From Astrothelium macrocarpum (lineage: Eukaryota > Ascomycota > Dothideomycetes > Trypetheliales > Trypetheliaceae), in the NCBI GenBank assembly GCA_021030915.1, contig JAGEMR010000179.1:1-51557 (forward strand): a stretch of DNA of 51,557 nt, written 5' to 3'. A program made the position numbers and the translations under genes. Below are positions 11,911-23,837 of the stretch, one piece after another (the stretch's first letter is position 1; each line of letters begins with the position of its first letter). The notes under the pieces were generated by a model that made no database searches, was not told the origin of the DNA, and saw nothing but the letters and a program-made list of their open reading frames with translations.

Positions 11911-12881
11911 TTGCTATCTGGATGGAAAGTCGTACGTGAAGACAACATGAAAGCGCCCTTTGGTGGGTGCTTGAATTCTACGCCCAACAAGTTTGTCAAT
12001 TGGTTTCACTTATTTGCAACCATCCAAAAAACACCTCAGACATGCTGTACCTGGGGGTGGTCTCATGGATCCGATTCAATTGGACTTCTGTTTCCATGGT
12101 TTAACCATCATCGTGCCATGTGGCCTTAGAAGATACCTCCAGCTGTCTCATCTGCTTTTTTACGAGGCACCTCGATGCTCAGAATTAGAAGGGCTTTGGC
12201 CGTGGAAATGTCCGGAATATAACTATTTAAGGCACAGTCCATTTGTAAGCAGATCTTTACCGACATGGCCGCCGATACGATGCAGGATATAGAGTGAACA
12301 GGGAGAAGGAAGTTAGTTCTGTGCGGTTTATTGACGTACCTAATTACAAGTACTCAAAAGGAGAGTCGAAGATAAGGCAAAAGGGATCTGTGCTAACTAC
12401 AACAAAACGGCAAGCAGAATATGAGATACGACATTCAATTTGCGATCCATGTAATGAGACCGGGCATTTTTGTTATATCAATCTCAGTACCCTGGTTTTC
12501 TCAGCTTATATCAACAAGCCTATAGGCGGATGTGATTCGGCGCGGATAGGGTGTTTCTCTCAATTCAGCAAACAGCAGAGCAACGGAGATGGCGTGGACC
12601 GCTGGAGCAGAGCATTACCGAAAATCTGGGATAGTAAAGGAGATAATCAACCATAGGCATATTGTAGGAATAGTCATCAATAGTGAAAGATACGATCTCT
12701 AAGAGCTTTTTGCGAAAGACACTTGTGTACTTGAGACTGCTCGAGAGTCTATAGGGATCACGCCCACTGTGTTTATGGCCAACCATAGTTCTCTTTGTCC
12801 AAGCAATTCTTATTGTAACCCTAGAGCCGATAGCAGGCTTAGTACTGTACTGTAAAATGATGATTGCGCACTCCCACATTG
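11911..12881. other. Convergent intergenic region
   Basis: This lies between the 3' ends of the mannanase and xanthine dehydrogenase genes. A 120-codon frame at 12294-12656 (+) starts at GTG, has no family resemblance and is rejected. I see no RNA gene or repeat. Confidence 0.35.
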
Positions 12882-15800
12882 TTAAATATTAACAAAAAAG
12901 CTCTTCTCTCCCTGCCTTGGTTCTACCCTTACCCTCTCCAAAATTGGATCTGCACAACTGATCCTGATCCTTTCCACCGTCGCTGGACTCGTCAGACTCA
13001 ACACACTTTCATCACCCCATTCTTTCCTCGCTGCCTTTAATGCATCTCTAATTGCAAAGAACACGGCGCTTCCCATAAATAGCGGCGGCTCTCCAACCCC
13101 CCTGGAACGCTGAATTGTGCGCAAGTGTTCCCACTCTACATCTTTCAACAGACTCACGTTGAACTCCTGCGGTATATCGCGAAATCCGGGAATCTTATAA
13201 GTTCCTGGTCCCCGTGTAAATATCTGCCCAGTCGCACGGGACCATAGTGATTCCTCAAGCGTAAACAAACCCATGCCTTGGATGAATGCACCCTCGATTT
13301 GGCCATAGTCAATAGCCGGATTGATGCTACGGCCGACATCCATCTTGACGTCGGCACGCAGACACGTCCAGTCACCGGTCAGGGTATCAATCTCAACGCT
13401 GGCCGCAGTCACGCCCTGAGTGAAGTAGAAAAACATTTGTCCGGTATTTGGACCCCATACGTATCCGATATCCGGGGTCTTGTAAAAGCCATTGGCACTT
13501 AGGTTGACACGATCAAAATAAGCAGCATGGGCCAGGTCTTTCATACTTGCCTTAGCACCAAGTTTTGCTCGGTATGGCGCAAGACGCTCATTTAGTTGAG
13601 AACAAGCATTCCAGATGGCATAGCCATTAAGGTCGGAGGAGGCAGATGCGGCGGTGGAAGACGCATTAGCAACAGTGTTCGTTGCAGTTTCGGAGATGAA
13701 GACATTTTCTTGAGGTACATCAAGTGCTTCGGCCGCTATCATTGTCATCTTCGTATGGAGGCCTTGCCCCATTTCAATGCCACCATGGGCGACAAGAACG
13801 GAACCATCATGATATATATGGACCAGAGCGCCAGCTTGGTTCAAATGTAATGCCGTGAAAGAAATGCCGAATTTGGTCGGGATCAAGGCAAGACCACGTT
13901 TGTTCCATTTGTGAGTGGCGTTGAACTCATCAATTTCTCTACGCCTTTGCCAGTACGAAGACTCGTCTTGAACTTGCTGATACATTAGAGGAACGAACCA
14001 GTCTTTAAGTTCTTGATTGAAGTGGGTTGTTTCGTGAGGCTTATACATATTTATTTCACGGAGTCGTTCGACGGGTATATTGAGATGATCTGCAACCTCG
14101 TGCATATAGGTTTCCGCAATAAACATCCCTTGAGGGCCTCCAAAGCCACGGAACGCCGTATTCGATACAGTATTGGTCTTCGCAATGCGGCCTCGAACGT
14201 CAATGTTATTAAAGAGGTAAACTCCATCAATATGTGACAAAGCTCGATCAACCACTGCACCACTGAGATCTTGACTCCAGCCGCCATTGGCAAAGACTTC
14301 AGCATCAAGCGCTTGTAGTTTGCCATTATTGTTGACAGCAACTTTCCATCTTGCTAGAAATGGGTGTCGCTGCCCAGAAGTCAAAATGTCTTCGTCTCGA
14401 TTGAGCATACAACGGACAGGTCTGGAAGTTTTCCGAGCAGCCAACGCACAGATACCAGCAAGCTGGATTGAGCGTGTTTCTTTACCACCAAATCCGCCAC
14501 CTAGTCGCTTGACTCGGGAAACAATCTTATTTGCTGCAACACCCGTGACTGCTGCAACATAGGCCTGTGTCTCGGCAGTATTCTGCGTGCTGCTAAAAAT
14601 CTCCATGGCACCATCTTCGGGTTTTGGTACGGCAACGCAGGCTTGCGTTTCTAGGTAAAAGTGTTCTTGACCTCCCATTCTGGCTATGCCGCTAAAGACA
14701 TGATCTGCCTCGGCAAATGCTTTTTCAGGATCCCCTTTCTTGAGATGGCGATAGTGGTCAAAGTAACTTTGCTTCAAAATGGCCTCTTCAATCGTCAATA
14801 TAGCCGGCAATTCTTCATAATCAATCTTGACAGCCTTCGCAGCAGATTCGGCATGCTTGGCAGTATCAGCCAAAATCATACCGATCGGTTGACCAGCAGT
14901 AAACACTTCGTCAACTGCAAGAAAGACCTCATCACAGACTGGAGCACCCCACCAATTAGCCTCAGGAGAAGGAAAATCTGTATGGTCAACCCAATCAACG
15001 ACACCTGGCAAGTCCATAGCGGGCAAGAAATCCACCTTGAGAATTTTGGCATGTGCTTTGGACGACAACACAAGGCAGCCAAAAAGCTCATTTTTCTGCA
15101 CAGGAATATCGTCTGTATATTGCGCTTCACCTGTGCTTTGTTTGAGCGCTGCTACATGAGGTTGCTCTTTACCAATGATATTCCTTTCATACTTCTCCCC
15201 CGCTCTATGATCCTTTTCACCATGTGAGATAGCGCGGTCGATCTCACCAATGGCTTGACTGTCAACATTGCAATCCTCTATATGCACAAGAGAAAGAACC
15301 TCGTGGTAAAACTTGTAGAAGAATCCGAGAGCCAACGACTTTCGGTAAGTTGCCATACCGCCTGGAACACCAAAACGAAGATCAAAATCTTCTTCTAAAG
15401 CGTTCATGACTCCCTCAAGCGTTTTTGGATCAGTCCATTTTCTCCCTTGAAGATAACTCATTGCCTTTTTAGCTGATGTGGTAATCGGAGCCATGCCTCC
15501 ATAAACAAGATTGGAACTTTCCACTTGGTTTGACTCACCAAGAGAAACCCGAAGAGCCGCATTAGTAATAGCAATATCGTCATCTTTCCGCTTCGCTTGC
15601 TTGTGAGCTCGCAGAAACTCGCCTCTCTTTTTCGCGACTGGTATTCGCAAGCTAGTGATAACGGCATCTGGTGGCAATGCGGTCACTCGATAGCCTTTGA
15701 AAAATTCCGTCATAGCAATCTCGGTGGTCTTCTCGAGGGATTTGGCAACAACAGTGGCGTTTGCTGCAACAAAGACAGGATTCAAGTCGGATATCGGAGA

Positions 15801-17060
15801 TGCTGTTGCAAGGTTTCCGGCCGGCGTCCCAACATTCCGGATCTGTCTACCAGCAAAATACCGAATTTGCTTTTGGATAGCCGCGAATGGTTGTCCTCTT
15901 GTTCTACCGTATCGCTCAAGTGCTTCGTCGCAAATGTTCTCCAGGTCCGTAAGGCACACGTTGCCACCCAGTTCCAAATGATCATCACGCAGAGAATATT
16001 GACGGAGCTCGGCAATATCACCAACATAGACCGAGGCGGTGTATTGCATGTTCTTGAACTTCACCTCAATCTGAGTCTCTGTGCTACCTCCAATGATTTT
16101 AGCAGACGGGTAAACACTTTTAATCTCTAGCAGTTGCTGTAGTGTGACTGGTCTGAGCCATTTTTTGCGCTTGTTTCCAAAGGCAAGGGGTTTGAAATCA
16201 TGTTTCTGGAGCCCTGGTGGAAATATGAGCTCCGTATCTGGTTTGTACTCTATGAACCCCGGAGGAGTAAATTTCTTGATAGGCTTTGGTTCCCCGTTGG
16301 CGTCATTTTTGCAACAACCATCGGTGCCATTCGTACCACCATTCTTTTCCATGCAGCATCCGCTTCCTCCGTTGGCAGCGGACTTGCCACATGATCGCTC
16401 CACACTAAAAGTCTGTGCGGCATCAAGAAGGGGCCGGTAGCCTGTACAACGACAAAGATTACCATCAAAGGCCTCTTCAACTTCTATTTCTGAAGGCACT
16501 TCATTGTTTCGAAGAAGTGCATATAAGCTCTGTAGAAATCATTCAATATTGTGAATCATTTTCAAAGTATCTTACGTACCATGACAATGCCAGGTGTACA
16601 AAAGCCACATTGGCTTCCATTGCTTTTGGCGATACGCTCTTGGGCTGGATGAGGCCGCTTGACTGACCCGATACCTTCAACGGTGATGACGTGTTTGCCA
16701 TCGACACTAACAAGTGGTGCCAAGCACGCATTGACGGAAGCATGATAGATCTTCTTGGTAGTAGAATTGTATTGTGAGACGACCTAATATGTTCAGTCCT
16801 AAGGAAAGTTGTTCGTGGAGTATATTCAAACATACTACCGTGCATGCTCCGCAACCCCCTTCTGCGCAGCCCAATTTTGTTCCCGTTAATCCGATTCCTC
16901 GAAGGTATTCCAGTAGCGTTACTTCAGGATCAGCATTGTCAAGCACTACTCTCGAGCCATTGAGGTAGAATCGGATCGTATCATCATAGTTCTCAGAAAT
17001 GGACGCTAAAGATTGGGAAGCACCATTGGAGACTGCCGGCTCCACAAGCCCTGGTGCCAT
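12882..17060 (-). CDS. xdh: Xanthine dehydrogenase (purine hydroxylase I)
   Basis: Three exons are inferred: 17060-16836, 16783-16580 and 16529-12882, giving 1358 aa, normal for the family. The enzyme oxidises hypoxanthine to xanthine and urate in purine catabolism. The N-terminal 2Fe-2S domain has Cys65, Cys70, Cys73 and Cys95 (LGCAEGGCGACTV, VNACLAP). The second 2Fe-2S domain has SQCGFCTPGIVM and GNLCRCTGYRP. Next come the FAD domain (IIGGSTETQIEVK) and the molybdopterin domains with GGQEHFYLE, RLGGGFGGKETR, NTAFRGFGGPQG and GVGEPPLFMGSAV, whose Glu is the catalytic base. A Gly/Cys-rich linker with two CC pairs lies between the Fe-S and FAD domains. Both introns (52 and 50 nt) are near the 5' end and GT-AG. 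The frame is intact. Confidence 0.95.
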
Positions 17061-17558
17061 GACATCAATTCAATCCGTCCGGGTAGTGTTTAATGCTGTT
17101 GAAGTCCGCTTCTACGCATGGATGCTGGGCAGTAATCGGGTAACATCAGAATTATACGATAACAGCCAAGGGGACTGTGTTCAAATAGTGAATCTGATTA
17201 GGGAAGAGTATCGCTTGGTCAGCCCAAATGCTATCATAAACCGTTTCTGCAGTCCAATCAGGAATGGAGTGGGGCCAACTCCGCTTCCGAGCCAAATCAA
17301 TTTTCGGCGGACTCCGATGAAAAAAAGGATATTCCTCAAGGCGCTCGAAATGTCATACGTCGTGTGAATACTGCGGTCAATACTAAGAACAAACTACCTT
17401 TGATAAAGGGGTATGTAAAACAAATATATATATAAGAAAAAAAGGCTCGCATGCCTCTTTACGTCTGCCAATTGCCGCATCAGCTTCCCAAAACTGAAAT
17501 CTTGTTGTTGTACAAAATTTTCAAAATTATGAAACGTTGAATCTTGTTTAGACTATCC
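17061..17558. other. Intergenic region upstream of xanthine dehydrogenase
   Basis: This contains the presumed xdh promoter and the 3' UTR of the next minus-strand gene. It is moderately AT-rich. I did not recognise a GATA-factor site cluster with confidence, and no other feature is seen. Confidence 0.35.
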
Positions 17559-18466
17559 CTAGTTCGCTGGCGTTGCCTGCCCACCACCTTGGCCTTGCCT
17601 CAATGGTCTATCCTGACCCATCCGCCTGGTCATGAAACTTCGACTGAAAAAGCTGATAGCAATCATGAATGCCCAGCTCGGTACCATGGCCACGTAATAA
17701 ATAAATGTTCCGAGATAAATGTTCAAGCCTTGTTGAGCCAGGAAACCGTCAAATGGGTGGAAATAGCCCTCGTAAGGCTCTGTCTCCTTATATATACTCT
17801 TGCCCGATGAGGCTATTTCCCAAATATCGGAAGCAACTACAGAGGTTCGATTCAACCCAATGAAGCGGACAGTAGTCGTCGGAGTTGATTGGTCGGGCAA
17901 TGGACGTGGAAGAAATGCATGGATAACCATCGGTGGCCCGATGGCCCAGGCATTACAAAGAACAGGATCAGTCTCGCAATTCAGAACCCCAAGTTGGGGT
18001 GCTTTGGGCGTAGTGCTGAGAAGAGCGGTTGACTCCTGTGGAGAAAAACACGTTAGCTCACCATCGCGAAGTGGTAGATTCAAGCGTATGGAATTATGGA
18101 TGGAAAAAGGTGTATTGAACAATCACTTCGTACATTCCACGCTGTGTCTGCTCGGGCACAGAAGCCATAACATGTCTTGTTGGCACCAGTCACGTAAACC
18201 ATCCATTCTTCAGGTTCAGCGCCTTTTTCGCTCACGCTAGGCTTTAAGACCTCACGCCAGTTGTCCAACGTGACAGGAGAAACTGAGACCGCGGCAAGTT
18301 TTGATGCGCCCGTGTCAATCGGGTTGGTGACGACTGGAGGCACAGCGGATTGCACATAAGACTGCGCCTTACCGAACCAGCCTTTGACTTGATCCACTAG
18401 AGGGACCTGGTTCTGCGCCGCGACCAAGATCGGTAGGAAAAGGAGCGTCAAGCGGGAGGCGACCAT
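17559..18466 (-). CDS. Conserved fungal membrane protein of the secretory pathway, function unknown
   Basis: Two exons are inferred: 18466-18134 and 18035-17559, with a 98-nt GT-AG intron, giving 269 aa. The N-terminus is a signal peptide (MVASRLTLLFLPILVAAQ). The luminal part contains the segments EWMVYVTGANKTCYGFC and LNCETDPVLCNAW, with four close cysteines, and DNWREVL upstream. A hydrophobic helix near the C-terminus (YYVAMVPSWAFMIAISFF) is followed by a basic tail rich in Gly and Gln, so a type I membrane topology is likely. From memory this matches a family widespread in filamentous ascomycetes but not characterised. The Cys arrangement suggests a thioredoxin-like or disulfide-bonded fold, but no CxxC active site is evident. 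Confidence 0.75.
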
Positions 18467-19100
18467 CTTGGCGTTCTAAAAAATGAAGATGGCTCCTTCC
18501 GTGAAAGAACTTGGCAGGCAGGAAATGAAATGAAGGAGGTTCAGATTAGAAGTTGAGATTGGAGCCTAGGACTGGTCAGGTACAAGGCGCAACTTCAGCT
18601 TGGCCAAAGCTCTTAGCCACAATGTGGAGATTGCCTCTGCACTCCAACGTTACGACTCCTTAACATGGGTGGGCAAGAAATCATTTGCAACAATTGTGGT
18701 GGATTAAAGACTTGGTTTGATGTATCACACAAGGCTTGTATAGGAGTTTGCCATTATCGTCTTGTGAATTAAGCGCACATTGGAGAGAACTATTGAACAT
18801 TGGGAAATATTACTTCTGATAGCAATTCTCTGTGTTAGAATCTACCTGAGTCTGGGATTATTGCTAAAGTTTCAGGCTGCCTTTCGACCCAGGCAACCGA
18901 CAAAGGATTTTCCATAGTACCAAAGTAGCTGAACGGACCGGCTATGTATGCAAACTACGCGCCTGGACGGTTGCCCCAATATGCCCAAACCTTGAGATCT
19001 GACCAGGAGTGGTGCATTCACATGGTGCTCAAATGATGTTTTGCATCGGTCAATAAATGCAACTGGCTAAGAGTAGCATTCTTGTAGCTTCCCGAATGAC
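18467..19100. other. Intergenic region
   Basis: It lies between the start of the membrane-protein gene and the stop codon of the CNL2 gene. No open frame, RNA gene or repeat is recognised. Confidence 0.35.
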
Positions 19101-19760
19101 TCAAGTATTATCCTCAACGTTTCGACAACATTTTTGCAGTCTTCTTATGCTTTCAACAGTATCTTGACCGAATTGCTGTCCCACAACATCTGGGTGGCTG
19201 ACATGACCACATCGAAGAGCACTCAGATCGTCAACTATCGTTTGAGCACCATCAAGCAAAGACTTAGCCTCTGCTTCCATCTCCATGATTTGGGTTTCAA
19301 GCTCCTTACAAGCGTTCGCCATGGCAGGTAGTAATGTATGTAGGTTGTGCGGTTTGCTGTTGCGAGCGCTGCCGTGAGCACCAAAGAGCTATTCCCTGAA
19401 TGAGATTGAAATTATTTGGGCAAGATTTTCTGAACTTGCTGTGATCTCCATAGCAGCCTCCCTGAGGTCCATGTTGTCCACGCTCCCCACGCTGTGGCCT
19501 TGAATTTCCGCTTTCCTGGAACGAGCAACATCTCTCTTCATTTTCTCCCCACGCTGTAGTTCAGTCTCAATGTTATGCTTTACATCGTCTACGTCAATAC
19601 CTCGCTGATGTTGCAATTCTCGATAGAGTTGCTCGATTTCTGAGGAGTTCTGCTTAGATTCTGGGAATAGATCTGTAAACTCGTCGAAAGTAATAGCCGA
19701 AGTGAGAGTCGCGGCTGGAAGAACAAAGTTTCCAAGTATCGACGACTCTGTGGGAGACAT
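19101..19760 (-). CDS. CNL2/NKP2-family kinetochore protein
   Basis: Two exons are inferred: 19760-19440 and 19388-19101, giving 202 aa. The N-terminus (MSPTESSILGNFVLP, then FTDLFPESK and YRELQHQRGIDVDDVK) is typical of the Cnl2/NKP2 family, a subunit of the inner kinetochore (Sim4/COMA/CCAN-type) complex. Helical, coiled-coil-prone segments continue in exon 2 (HTLLPAMANACKELETQIM). The 51-nt intron uses a GC donor (GCAAGT) and a TAG acceptor. It is the only join that keeps phase and reaches LFGAHGSARNSKPH-HTLL; nearby GT donors leave the frame. A further ATG at 19776-19778 is in frame, but conservation begins at MSPTESS. It is divergent from EAF3. Confidence 0.82.
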
Positions 19761-20028
19761 TGTTGAGAAGCAAGTCATTCAATCGAGAGCCAATTCTTTT
19801 CTAGCAAAGAGGTTAGCGGCGGAAACGCGTCAAGGGCAAAATGAAAGCAAGGCAATGACGCGTAGTGGCACGGACTTTTCGTCGCGTTGGACCGTGATAC
19901 ATCCAACACTTTTACTCTCACTTTCACAAGCCACAACCAAGAGTACCCCGATTTTAATTTCTAACTACTTTCTCAACTTCACATTTTGCTGTCTCGCCAC
20001 ACCCATCAAAATCCAGTAGTCTTCTTCT
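19761..20028. promoter_or_regulatory. Shared divergent promoter region, CNL2 and EAF3
   Basis: The 268 bp between two divergent start codons must hold both promoters. A pyrimidine-rich stretch precedes the EAF3 start. No specific motif is claimed. Confidence 0.5.
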
Positions 20029-21814
20029 ATGGCGCCGTCTAATTTGCCGGCATATGCCAAGGACGAAAAAGTGCTTTGTTTCCACCATGAGCTTCTCTAC
20101 GAGGCTAAAGTACTTGACTCGAAAGCCATTGACCCGAATGATAAAAAAACATCATACCAATATAGGGTGCATTACAAGGGCTGGAAGAACACGTACGTGT
20201 CCGTTCTTTACTCTGCTTGGTGTATCAAACATTGTAGCTAGAAGGATAGTAACTCAGCTCTTGTCTCCTTCTACTACTTGCTATGTTCTCCTTTACATTT
20301 GAGTCTCTACAGCATCCACCTTATAGATTTTTAGTGCTACCATCTTGTCATCCCCGTCTTGTCTTTGTATATTGATAGTCTTTGCATTAGCAAACAGAAA
20401 GATCATCAGACAAACAACGTAGAGTTCCTACGCGGATTTTAATTATTGTGTCCAACAAGAAGATTTGAAACTGCTCTCAACATTATCACTAAACGAATAT
20501 GAATCTTAGATGGGACGATTGGGTTCCCCAAGATCGACTCCGAAAGCTCAATGACGAAAACAAAGAGCTTGCAGCAAATTTGAAGAATGCCATGGAAGCA
20601 AACCGGGCACAAGCTCGACCGTCAAAGTCTGGATCAACGTCCCATAAAAAGAAACTTCCATCTGAAGGCGGAAGTATGCGTGGCAGTGAAGAACGTGTAA
20701 CGGCAGCGAGAGGACAAAAGAGGGGCCGAGATTTCGATTTGGAAAAGGTGAGTTTGCATTGAGTATAAGAGGGCCGGTGGTTACTAGCTCGCCATGTCGT
20801 CTTGTGCTTTGTGATCCGGTTTACATCCTGGGGCGTTTCCCATGCACAATGTGCAAAACAAGCCCCCGCTCCCATACAATAGTATTGTCATATCCACTTC
20901 ATGCGCTACGCTTGGCTTCTTACATCTTTCCACCCGTGCAAACGCGGGAAAAAAAAGGGGGGGGCGCAATACAAGATGGTGGCTCGACTGCTATTGACAT
21001 TTCCTAGATATAGACAGCACCCAGAATCACGTTCAGAAGCCCAGGTCTTTTGTAGCCGCAGGTCCCCTCAACGTAGTGCTCTTTCTAGCCCATCTTCGAA
21101 CTTCTCTGATACACCGAGCCAACATACATTCATAGAGACAGCTAAAATCATTGATTGTTTTTTTTTTTTTTTTTGCCTTTCCACAGAGATAACATGTCAC
21201 AAACAGGAAGAAGCAGCCGAAAAACGTCCTACAATCCGTCTATTCATTCCAGATAACCTCAAGGAGATTCTTGTCGACGATTGGGAAAAGGTTACCAAGA
21301 ACATGCAGCTCGTTGCACTACCCTCAAAGACACCTGTTTCTTACATCCTCGATCGGTATTTTGCCGAAGAGATTGTTAAACGCCGCGAAGGCAGCGCCGA
21401 GGCAGACGTACTAGAGGAAGTACGACAGGGTATTCTGGATTACTTCAATCGCGCGCTCGGCAAGATCCTACTCTATCGCTTTGAACGCGAGCAACTCAGG
21501 GAAATGTACGATCGAATCAACTCCGGCATTGATGAGCTTGCTGGGAAAACGCTGGCTGATGTGTATGGTGCCGAGCATTTATGTCGACTGTTGGGTAAGC
21601 TTCCCCTAGAGAATCTCATCCTCTAGCAAATATCTAACTTTAGCCCACAGTTTTATTTCCGGAGCTCATTAGCCAGACGAACATGGACGCTTCCTCTGTC
21701 GAGCGTCTGAAGCGTGAACTCTCCATTGTGATTACTTGGCTTAACAAAAACATTCCAACATACCTATCTGCGGAATACGACATTGCATCGCAGGAGTATA
21801 TTGAGTCGGTATGA
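20029..21814 (+). CDS. eaf3: EAF3/MRG15 chromodomain protein
   Basis: Four exons are inferred: 20029-20192, 20510-20747, 21207-21594 and 21651-21814, giving 317 aa. The N-terminal chromo-barrel domain (residues 1-73) reads DEKVLCFHHELLYEAKVLD, then YRVHYKGWKNTWDDWV across the first intron. A basic linker follows, with HKKKLPSEGG and GQKRGRDFDLEK. The MRG domain runs from RPTIRLFIPDNLKEILVDDW to the C-terminus (LPSKTPVSYILDRY, YRFEREQL, LFPELI). EAF3 reads H3K36 methylation in the NuA4 acetyltransferase and Rpd3S deacetylase complexes. The first two introns are unusually long for this window (317 and 459 nt). A C-terminal splice donor at GTATGA (21809) could add a further exon, so the exact C-terminus is less sure. 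Confidence 0.92.
20748..21206 (+). other. Long intron 2 of eaf3 with homopolymer tracts
   Basis: This 459-nt intron runs from GTGAGT to ACAG. It contains an A8-G8 run near 20949-20965 and a T17 tract near 21158-21175. I looked for snoRNA C and D boxes here and in the 317-nt intron 1 and found no convincing pair. Confidence 0.7.
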
Positions 21815-22192
21815 CACATACGTTCTCGTTCCGTTCTATCACATGAAGCTTATACATAATGAGCAGTTCACGGGTTGAAGAGGTGGTACTCGGATATCAT
21901 TCTGAGTTTGACATGACATGTTTGAGAGCACTAGTGAACGGCGGACTGCGAATTCTGCATAACTAATAGGAATCAGATTTCGGTCGAGCTCTGTCCGAGG
22001 ATCCACGAAAAGAATTGAAACAATCTCGTCCACTACTTAATCTCCATCCCTGTAAATTGTAAGAACCCCTTCGTTGTTACCGATATTCACTTGAATTCCG
22101 TCCAATGACAACAGGTTGAACAATTTTCAATAGTTTGCGTTCGAGTTCATACTCGTACACCTATTACATCGAAAGGTGTATGTATCACGTGC
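21815..22192. other. Intergenic region
   Basis: It lies between the 3' end of eaf3 and the 3' end of the decayed oxygenase. Nothing is recognised. Confidence 0.3.
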
Positions 22193-23837
22193 CTAATCAT
22201 GTCCACGCTTAATGGCCGGTGGAATGTCTACCAAAAGAGCAGCGGCAGTGTACACGACCCCTACTTCGGTATGGTTGCCAAAAGCCTTGTAAGCCGCCGC
22301 CATCTCACCAAACGCTGGGTCCGTCAACCAATAGATATTAGTTCTCCTTTTGAAGGGTATTTCCAGAGACAGAGTCTTTTGAAGCTCTTTTGTGTGGCCA
22401 ACACCATAATCATTCAGGACTAGGCATGGGTGAAGCTCGGTTCCAATCCAGTCTGCGGGACCCACGTTTTTACTTGCAGAAGATCCCTCAACGTCCCTTG
22501 TGGTCTTTATGTCGTTGTCATCTGTCCCTTCCCCACCATTCTGGCTCCCCTCATCGCTGTCGACATTGTATATCCCATTATATCCAAATAAGCTATTGCC
22601 ATCTTCGTCGTAGGTATCATGAGAAAAAACAGGACGAAGACAGTGAGTTTAAGAGCACAAAAGGCCTCGTACACGGCCATATCGACTCCTTTAAGACAAC
22701 AAGGAAGGTCCTTCATTGCTGTATCGTTTGTGTGAGGATAGAAGTGCGTTAAGTAGACGCCGAGTGTTCCGCCTACTCAACATATAAGCAATAATTTCAT
22801 GGCCTGCGATGTACGAACATACCTTGATTCATGAAGCCTGGATTCTTGAGAATGTTCCTAACCATACAATAGAAAGGTAGCTATTTTGGATCCATCAAGA
22901 GTGAGCAACCAGTAAGCATACCAGCTCCACGAGATGCAAAGAGGTTGTACGTTAACGTGATCCGGTGTCCATGTGTGACTTCGAGAATCTCATGCTCACA
23001 GTCGCTATAGAAAGCAGCCCATTTAATGGCTGGCTCGGATTTATTCTCCTCTCCGCTCCAGTTGAATTCCATGGTGTTTCCCTTGTGACGTACAAGAAGT
23101 ACACCACCTATTGCAAACTCTGTCAGCTTACAGGACCAAAATTTCTAATCGAGTGTCTTAGTTCGTTGACCATACCTTCGTGAACGTATGGTAAGCAGAC
23201 AACCAATGAGCCAAATTGCGTTTCTGAGCGTGGTGTGTCGACGTGAGCTCGAAATTTACCTGATGGACTGGAATAGACCCGCCAACCATATTACTCTCAT
23301 CATTCCTTCCACCATGCAAAGCATTGAAGACTTACATTCAAACTGTAAAGTTCGGCCCGAACGCATGGTAGTTGGGAGTCTTTGTCCAGACTTGGAAGTA
23401 ACACTTGCACGATCACGTCAATAATTCCTACTTCGTAAGGATTGAAGTTGGTGGAGAATGCGTTCGCATCGAGTTTTCCCGCCTTACGATGTGTCTCGTC
23501 AAAGACATCCCTGCCTGCCTGGCCGAAAGTAGCTGGCTGGCAGTCGCTAATAAGTTGTTCCATAGCTCCGCGATCTTGTTCTTGTGCAGGAAATGTCGCT
23601 TTTGTGCCGTGCTGTAGACCATCAGAGTCCCAACGAATTGTAACAGGATTTGTTTCCGCTCCATATTTGAGCTGCACCGGACTTCAGCACATCGCTTGAT
23701 GAGAATGGATGCTTCATCCCGACAATTGGAACTGTGCCGCCACACGTGAAAGTAGCGCTGGCCGCTTGTTGCGTAATGCTCCTGCTCAACTCGTCTAGCG
23801 CTTTTGCTTGAGACAAGTCTTGCAACGTTGCCGCCAT
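22193..23837 (-). pseudogene. Decayed 2OG-Fe(II) oxygenase family gene
   Basis: The pieces follow a known fungal family of Fe(II)/2-oxoglutarate dioxygenases, in order: TFTCGGTVPI, PVTIRWDSDG, DCQPATFGQAGRDVFDETHRK, NFNPYEVGIIDVI, RAELYSLN, FRAHVDTPRSETQFGSLVV (HxD iron motif), VRHKGNTMEFNW, AFYSDCEHEILEVTHGHR (distal His), GGTLGVYLTHFYPHT and a C-terminal GPADWIGTELHPCLVLNDYG. Inferred exons: 23837-23724, 23671-23336, 23278-23176, 23107-22823 and 22772-22193. Three lesions are seen. The expected acceptor of intron 2 reads GCGG instead of an AG at 23279-23280. A TAG at 22881-22883 sits in frame where relatives have Gln. A one-base frameshift lies at a six-A run (22624-22629, plus strand). The intron 1 donor, GTCGGG, is also weak. 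A recently inactivated gene is the best reading. Confidence 0.78.

Noticed and set aside
12294..12656. 120-codon plus-strand frame between mannanase and xdh
   Set aside because: GTG start, no recognisable domain, convergent 3' UTR location.
10783..18466. A specialised metabolite or nutrient-use gene cluster around mannanase, xdh and neighbours
   Set aside because: No backbone synthase, cluster regulator or pathway logic links these genes; they look like unrelated neighbours.
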